Shown here: positions 5,570 through 8,440 of the stretch, one piece after another
How positions within the stretch are numbered: position 1 is the first letter of the stretch
Layout: the number at the start of each line of letters is the position of its first letter
Position numbers and translations under genes: made by a program
Assembly (NCBI GenBank): GCA_026388345.1
Contig: JAPLJY010000237.1
Location: 1-8,440 of the forward strand
DNA: 8,440 nucleotides
Direction: 5' to 3'
From: Deltaproteobacteria bacterium
GTDB lineage: Bacteria; Desulfobacterota; Syntrophia; Syntrophales; UBA5619
Notes under the pieces: model-generated
Seen by the model: only the letters and a program-made list of their open reading frames with translations
The model's database searches: none
Told to the model about the DNA's origin: nothing

Positions 5570-6867
5570 GGCCTCTCCCCGAAGACCCGATTGAAGATAA
5601 AATCGACCTGCTTCAGAAAATTCCCAACCTGAAATACCCCCTCAAGATCATCCGCATTCAGTCGAGACATGACCTCGCCGTCCTGCAACAGCAGATCCCT
5701 GAATTCAAGCCCTTCCTGCCAGGACCTCATCGCGTTTCGCTGAACGATGGCGTAGGCCCCTTCCCGGGAGATCCCCTTTTCGATCAGCTTGAGCAGGACC
5801 ATCTGCGAAAAGATGACCCCCTTCGTCATCCGCAGATTGGCAAGCATCCTCTCCGGATAGACGACGAGTTGGTCGATCAGGCCGGTGAAGCGGCCGAGCA
5901 TGAAATCCAGAAGGATCGTGGCGTCCGGACCGATGACCCTCTCGACGGAGGAGTGGCTGATATCCCGCTCGTGCCAGAGGGCGACATCCTCCAGCGCGGC
6001 CACGGCGTAGGAGCGCATGAGGCGGGAGAGACCGGAAAGGTTCTCCGAAAGGACGGGATTCCGTTTGTGGGGCATGGCGGAGGATCCCTTCTGCCCAGGC
6101 GAGAAATACTCCTCCGCCTCCCGGACCTCGGTCCGCTGGAGAAGGCGGATCTCCTGGGAAAACTTGTCGAGGGAAGACGCGATGATGGCAAGCGTTGTAA
6201 AATACTCGGCGTGGCGATCCCGCTGGACGATCTGGGAAGAAACGGGGGCCGGTTTCAGCCCCAGTTTCCCACAGACGTATTCCTCGATGGCGGGATCGAT
6301 GAAGGAAAAGGTCCCCACGACGCCGGAGAGTTTTCCCACGCTGATCGTCTCTTTCGCCCGGACCATTCGTTCCCGGTTCCGCTGCATTTCGGCATGCCAG
6401 AGGGCCATCTTCAGGCCGAAGGTGATCGGTTCCGCATGGATTCCGTGCGATCGTCCGATCATGAGCGTATTTTGGTGGGCAAAGGCCTTCTTCTTGATCG
6501 CGGCCAGCAGAAGATCGATGTCCCCGATGAGGATCTCTGCCGCCTCCCGAAGGAGAAGTCCAAGTGAGGTGTCGAGGATATCGGAGGAGGTCAGTCCCCG
6601 GTGAATGAAACGGCCGTCCTCCCCGACCTTTTCCGTTACGGAGGTGAGAAAGGCGATCACATCGTGCTTCGTCGTTTTCTCGATCTCATCGATCCGATCC
6701 ACGTCGAAACCGGCCCGTTCCCGGATGTTCTTCATCGAGTCCTCGGGAATCTCCCCCCTCGCCGCCATGGCTTCACAGGCCAGGATCTCGATATCCAGCC
6801 ACTTCCGGTACCGGTTTTCCGGACTCCAGATCGCCTCCATTTTTGCTCGCGAATATCGCTGTATCAA
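5566..6867 (-). CDS. purB: Adenylosuccinate lyase PurB (TTG start)
   Basis: PurB performs two beta-eliminations releasing fumarate: SAICAR to AICAR in de novo purine synthesis, and adenylosuccinate to AMP. It is a cytoplasmic homotetramer of the fumarase/aspartase superfamily. The 433-residue product is the short form (about 430 residues), not the 456-residue E. coli type. Visible elements are the family N-terminus IQRYSRAKMEAIWSPENRYRKWLDIE, KTTKHDVIAFL (65-73), TSSDILDTSL (93-102), GRSHGIHAEP (138-147) with catalytic H141, and the superfamily signature GSSAMPHKRNP (261-271) with the catalytic serine loop. Start: TTG at 6867, six bases after a perfect AGGAGG, exactly where related proteins begin. 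The next in-frame ATG, ten codons on, would delete the conserved IQRYSR. The open frame continues upstream to 7026 but encodes non-family sequence from the leader. The stop overlaps the lipoprotein start. Confidence 0.97.
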   Translation of the reverse strand: MIQRYSRAKMEAIWSPENRYRKWLDIEILACEAMAARGEIPEDSMKNIRERAGFDVDRIDEIEKTTKHDVIAFLTSVTEKVGEDGRFIHRGLTSSDILDTSLGLLLREAAEILIGDIDLLLAAIKKKAFAHQNTLMIGRSHGIHAEPITFGLKMALWHAEMQRNRERMVRAKETISVGKLSGVVGTFSFIDPAIEEYVCGKLGLKPAPVSSQIVQRDRHAEYFTTLAIIASSLDKFSQEIRLLQRTEVREAEEYFSPGQKGSSAMPHKRNPVLSENLSGLSRLMRSYAVAALEDVALWHERDISHSSVERVIGPDATILLDFMLGRFTGLIDQLVVYPERMLANLRMTKGVIFSQMVLLKLIEKGISREGAYAIVQRNAMRSWQEGLEFRDLLLQDGEVMSRLNADDLEGVFQVGNFLKQVDFIFNRVFGERP

Positions 6868-6873
6868 CTTTCT

Positions 6874-6879
6874 CCTCCT
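6874..6879 (-). promoter_or_regulatory. Shine-Dalgarno AGGAGG fixing the purB TTG start
   Basis: A perfect AGGAGG on the minus strand sits six bases before the TTG at 6867. The strong site probably offsets the weak start codon and argues against the longer upstream frame. Confidence 0.85.
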
Positions 6880-6906
6880 GTCTTGACCGGGAGCGCAACC
6901 CGCAAG

Positions 6907-6987
6907 TCCCGCCTTGTAGGCGGGAATAAGGGGCGCAATGAAAAAAACAGACAGCTTCCTTGCCGGGAAGGCCCGCCCCATGGCGGG
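6907..6987 (-). promoter_or_regulatory. Structured purB leader with related GC hairpins
   Basis: Reading toward purB, the minus-strand leader holds CCCGCC-ATGG-GGCGGG (6987-6972), then GGAAG/CTTCC arms at 6966-6970 and 6955-6959, then a run of seven T (6947-6941). Last comes a 7-bp stem, TCCCGCC-TACAA-GGCGGGA (6925-6907), about 40 bases before the start codon. The two CCCGCC hairpins resemble each other and may be REP-type relics. The middle hairpin plus T-run looks like a poor intrinsic terminator, because seven bases separate the stem from the T-run. I recognise no known purine or guanine riboswitch core here. Confidence 0.4.
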
Positions 6988-7076
6988 TAGCTTCACATAT
7001 GTCAACCGGTTCAGCCGGACGTCCATTTCCGATCGACGCTCTCAAAAAACCACCAGAAACCACGCGAATTACCCGC

Positions 7077-7105
7077 AATTTATTATGAGTTGACATTGGA
7101 GTCAA
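7077..7105 (-). promoter_or_regulatory. Candidate sigma70 promoter for purB
   Basis: On the minus strand TTGACT (7105-7100) and TAAATT (7082-7077) are separated by 17 bp. Transcription would start near 7070 and give an untranslated leader of about 200 bases before the TTG start. The -35 is good (five of six), the -10 mediocre (four of six). Confidence 0.5.
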
Positions 7106-7133
7106 GATATTTGCGCCAGGATCCGGGGCAGAA

Positions 7134-7154
7134 GCGGGATGGCCCCAGTCCCGC
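7134..7154. repeat. Inverted repeat between divergent promoters
   Basis: GCGGGA (7134-7139) and TCCCGC (7149-7154) flank a nine-base centre. An alternative pairing of GGGGC (7125-7129) with GCCCC (7142-7146) overlaps it. It lies upstream of both the purB and nitroreductase promoters, so it is probably untranscribed. It may be an operator or another relic of the GC palindromes found in the purB leader. No regulator can be assigned. Confidence 0.35.
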
Positions 7155-7192
7155 AGAAACTTCCTTCCGACCGGAACCGGGATCAAAAGGGG

Positions 7193-7221
7193 TTGACAAA
7201 TTCGTCCCCCAACCTTATTAA
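7193..7221 (+). promoter_or_regulatory. Strong sigma70-type promoter for the nitroreductase operon
   Basis: TTGACA (7193-7198, perfect -35), a 17-bp spacer and TATTAA (7216-7221) form the best promoter in the window. Transcription would begin near 7228. The ATG at 7230 would then be almost leaderless, which supports the downstream ATG at 7260 as the true start. Confidence 0.78.
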
Positions 7222-7247
7222 CATGAGGCATGATCACTTCTTTATTA

Positions 7248-7255
7248 AAGGGGGG
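7248..7255 (+). promoter_or_regulatory. Ribosome-binding site deciding the nitroreductase start
   Basis: AAGGGGGG ends four bases before the ATG at 7260. It gives this start a purine-rich site that the ATG at 7230 lacks. Confidence 0.6.
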
Positions 7256-7259
7256 AATT

Positions 7260-7853
7260 ATGGATATCGGCGCCTTTCGCAAGACCGAGCATGGAATCGA
7301 TGAACGGTTTCTCAGCCGCTGGTCGCCCAGGGCGATGTCCGGCGAGTTGATTGAAGAGGAAACACTCATGGGACTCTTCGAGGCGGCCCGCTGGGCACCA
7401 TCTTCCAACAACAATCAGCCCTCGCGTTTTCTTTACGCGCGGCGGGAAACGAACCTCTGGCCCCTCTTCTTCGACCTGCTCGCCGAAGGCAACCGAATCT
7501 GGGCGATTCGTGCCGCCGTTCTGATCGTGGTCATTTCCAAGACGACCTTTGATTTCAATAACAAGCCGTCCCGCACCCATTCCTTCGATGCGGGCGCGGC
7601 CTGGGAAAACCTTGCGTTGCAGGGCGCCCTGAAGGGCCTTGTGGTCCATGCCATGCAGGGATTTGATTACGACCGGGCAAAAGAAACGCTTCGTATCCCG
7701 GATGGGTATCAAGTCGAGGCGATGATCGCGATCGGGAGGCCGGGCCGAAAAGAGGAGCTGCCGGAAAACCTCCGGGAACGGGAGTTCCCTTCCGGACGGA
7801 AAGGCCTTACGGATGTGATTGAGGAAGGCTTCTTTCCCTGGCCGCGCCGATGA
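7260..7853 (+). CDS. Nitroreductase-family flavoprotein
   Basis: The 197-residue product belongs to the FMN-dependent nitroreductase superfamily, which uses NAD(P)H to reduce nitroaromatics, quinones, enones or other acceptors. The true substrate cannot be told from sequence. The FMN-phosphate motif is RWSPRAM (20-26), in the place of the usual RRSVR. It is followed by LMGLFEAARWAPSSNNNQPSRFLYARR (36-62), which carries the conserved flavin-contacting PSSxNxQP. Later come AGAAWENLALQGALKGLVVHAMQGFD (111-136), the helix of the dimer core, and IPDGYQVEAMIAIGRPG (146-162), the family's strand with terminal G-R/Y-P. No signal peptide is seen, so it is cytoplasmic. I chose the ATG at 7260 because it has a ribosome site and the 7230 ATG would fall at the predicted transcript start. 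The next gene begins 14 bp after its stop, implying one transcript with a CoA-transferase-like enzyme. Confidence 0.9.
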   Translation: MDIGAFRKTEHGIDERFLSRWSPRAMSGELIEEETLMGLFEAARWAPSSNNNQPSRFLYARRETNLWPLFFDLLAEGNRIWAIRAAVLIVVISKTTFDFNNKPSRTHSFDAGAAWENLALQGALKGLVVHAMQGFDYDRAKETLRIPDGYQVEAMIAIGRPGRKEELPENLREREFPSGRKGLTDVIEEGFFPWPRR

Positions 7854-7867
7854 TGAGAGGTGTCTGA

Positions 7868-8440
7868 ATGTTCGACGATGTGGATTCCGGATGGGAAAAG
7901 AGAGTCGTTTCCCCCGACGTATTCCTCTCGCGGATCGAGCCGGGGATGAGCATTTTCCTTGGAACGGGTGTGGCCGAACCCCGGACCCTCGTAAAATGCC
8001 TCACGACCTCGGACATGAACAACCTGACCGATCTGGAACTCGTCCAGATCGTGAGCCTCGGCGACGCCATCGCCTTCCGAAACACCGCCCATGATCACAA
8101 ATACCGGCTGAAGACCTTCTTTGCCGGCTGGCTGGCCAGCGATGCGATCACCGCCGGTTACGTGGACATGATCCCCTGCCGCTTTTCCCGGATCCCACGC
8201 CTGGTGGAGTCGGGGGCCATCCGCGTGGACGTCGCCTTCGTCCAGATCACCCCTCCCGACAAGGCCGGCTATGCGAGTCTCGGCGTATCGGTCGATGTCG
8301 CCAAGTACGCGATGGAGCGGGCCTCCATCGTCGTAGGCGAAATCAACAGCAGCGTCCCGCGGACGATGGGCAACACCTTCGTCCATGTGGATGATTTCCA
8401 CTACCTCGTGCGGGCGACGGAACCCCCGATCTACTTTCCC
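7868..8440 (+). CDS. Acetyl-CoA hydrolase/transferase family protein, N-terminal part
   Basis: The first 191 codons are in the window, and the frame runs off the right edge. The sequence matches the N-terminal half of the acetyl-CoA hydrolase/transferase (4-hydroxybutyrate CoA-transferase-like) family, which moves CoA between acids through a glutamyl-CoA intermediate. Supporting segments are VVSPDVFLSRIEPGMSIFLGTGVAEPRTLV (13-42), LELVQIVSLGDA (56-67), FFAGWLASDAITAGYVDMIPCRFSRIPRLV (84-113), VDVAFVQITPPDKAGYASLGVSVD (120-143) and VVGEINSSVPRTMGNTFVHVDDF (155-177). The catalytic glutamate lies in the C-terminal half, outside the window. I recall close relatives in deltaproteobacteria that carry an extra C-terminal GNAT acetyltransferase domain. 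Whether this one does cannot be seen. The ATG at 7868 has GAGAGG about seven bases upstream and follows the nitroreductase stop by 14 bp. Confidence 0.9.
   Translation, partial: MFDDVDSGWEKRVVSPDVFLSRIEPGMSIFLGTGVAEPRTLVKCLTTSDMNNLTDLELVQIVSLGDAIAFRNTAHDHKYRLKTFFAGWLASDAITAGYVDMIPCRFSRIPRLVESGAIRVDVAFVQITPPDKAGYASLGVSVDVAKYAMERASIVVGEINSSVPRTMGNTFVHVDDFHYLVRATEPPIYFP

Noticed and set aside
6868..7026. 53-residue N-terminal extension of PurB with a hydrophobic stretch
   Set aside because: The family start coincides with the TTG at 6867 and its AGGAGG. The extension covers leader hairpins and is not family-like, and a signal peptide makes no sense for PurB.
7245..8401. Minus-strand open frames across the nitroreductase and CoA-transferase genes
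   Set aside because: The plus-strand genes have clear family motifs, a promoter and ribosome sites. The antisense frames have none.

Overview
The window reads as an ordinary chromosomal housekeeping neighbourhood of a Gram-negative bacterium, most likely a deltaproteobacterium in the broad sense (a Syntrophus/Geobacter-like lineage). This rests on recalled similarity of the proteins (a putative acyl-CoA hydrolase/transferase, a DUF2062 protein, short-form PurB) and on the style of the two dispersed palindromic repeats. The genes are GC-rich. The genus cannot be fixed from the sequence alone. I see no phage, IS transposase, CRISPR array, tRNA or rRNA.

Layout. On the minus strand, reading from 3174 down to 1, lie tsaD (tRNA t6A synthesis), a small DUF2062 membrane protein, rsmA (16S rRNA dimethyltransferase) and the 5' end of ftsH (membrane AAA protease). 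The DUF2062 and rsmA genes overlap by ATGA. The tsaD/DUF2062 junction is interrupted by a roughly 123-bp dispersed inverted repeat. Divergent from tsaD, across a 97-bp promoter region, is nadB (L-aspartate oxidase, first step of NAD synthesis) on the plus strand. It converges on a minus-strand pair, purB (adenylosuccinate lyase, with a TTG start) and a small unrecognised lipoprotein gene, which also overlap by ATGA. A 392-bp gap upstream of purB holds its probable promoter and leader, and a strong sigma70-type promoter facing right. That promoter serves a nitroreductase-family flavoprotein gene and, 14 bp downstream, a CoA hydrolase/transferase gene that runs off the window.

Function. The left block concerns translation fidelity and quality control (tRNA modification, rRNA modification, membrane proteolysis). 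The middle holds NAD and purine synthesis. The right pair looks like an accessory redox/acyl-CoA transcription unit. These are neighbouring units and do not form one pathway.

The most interesting signals are repeats. A 51-bp REP-like palindromic unit sits in frame inside nadB and adds 17 residues. A long inverted-repeat element abuts the tsaD stop codon and separates tsaD from its downstream genes. An 11-bp inverted repeat encloses the rsmA stop codon. I found no convincing new multi-gene system.
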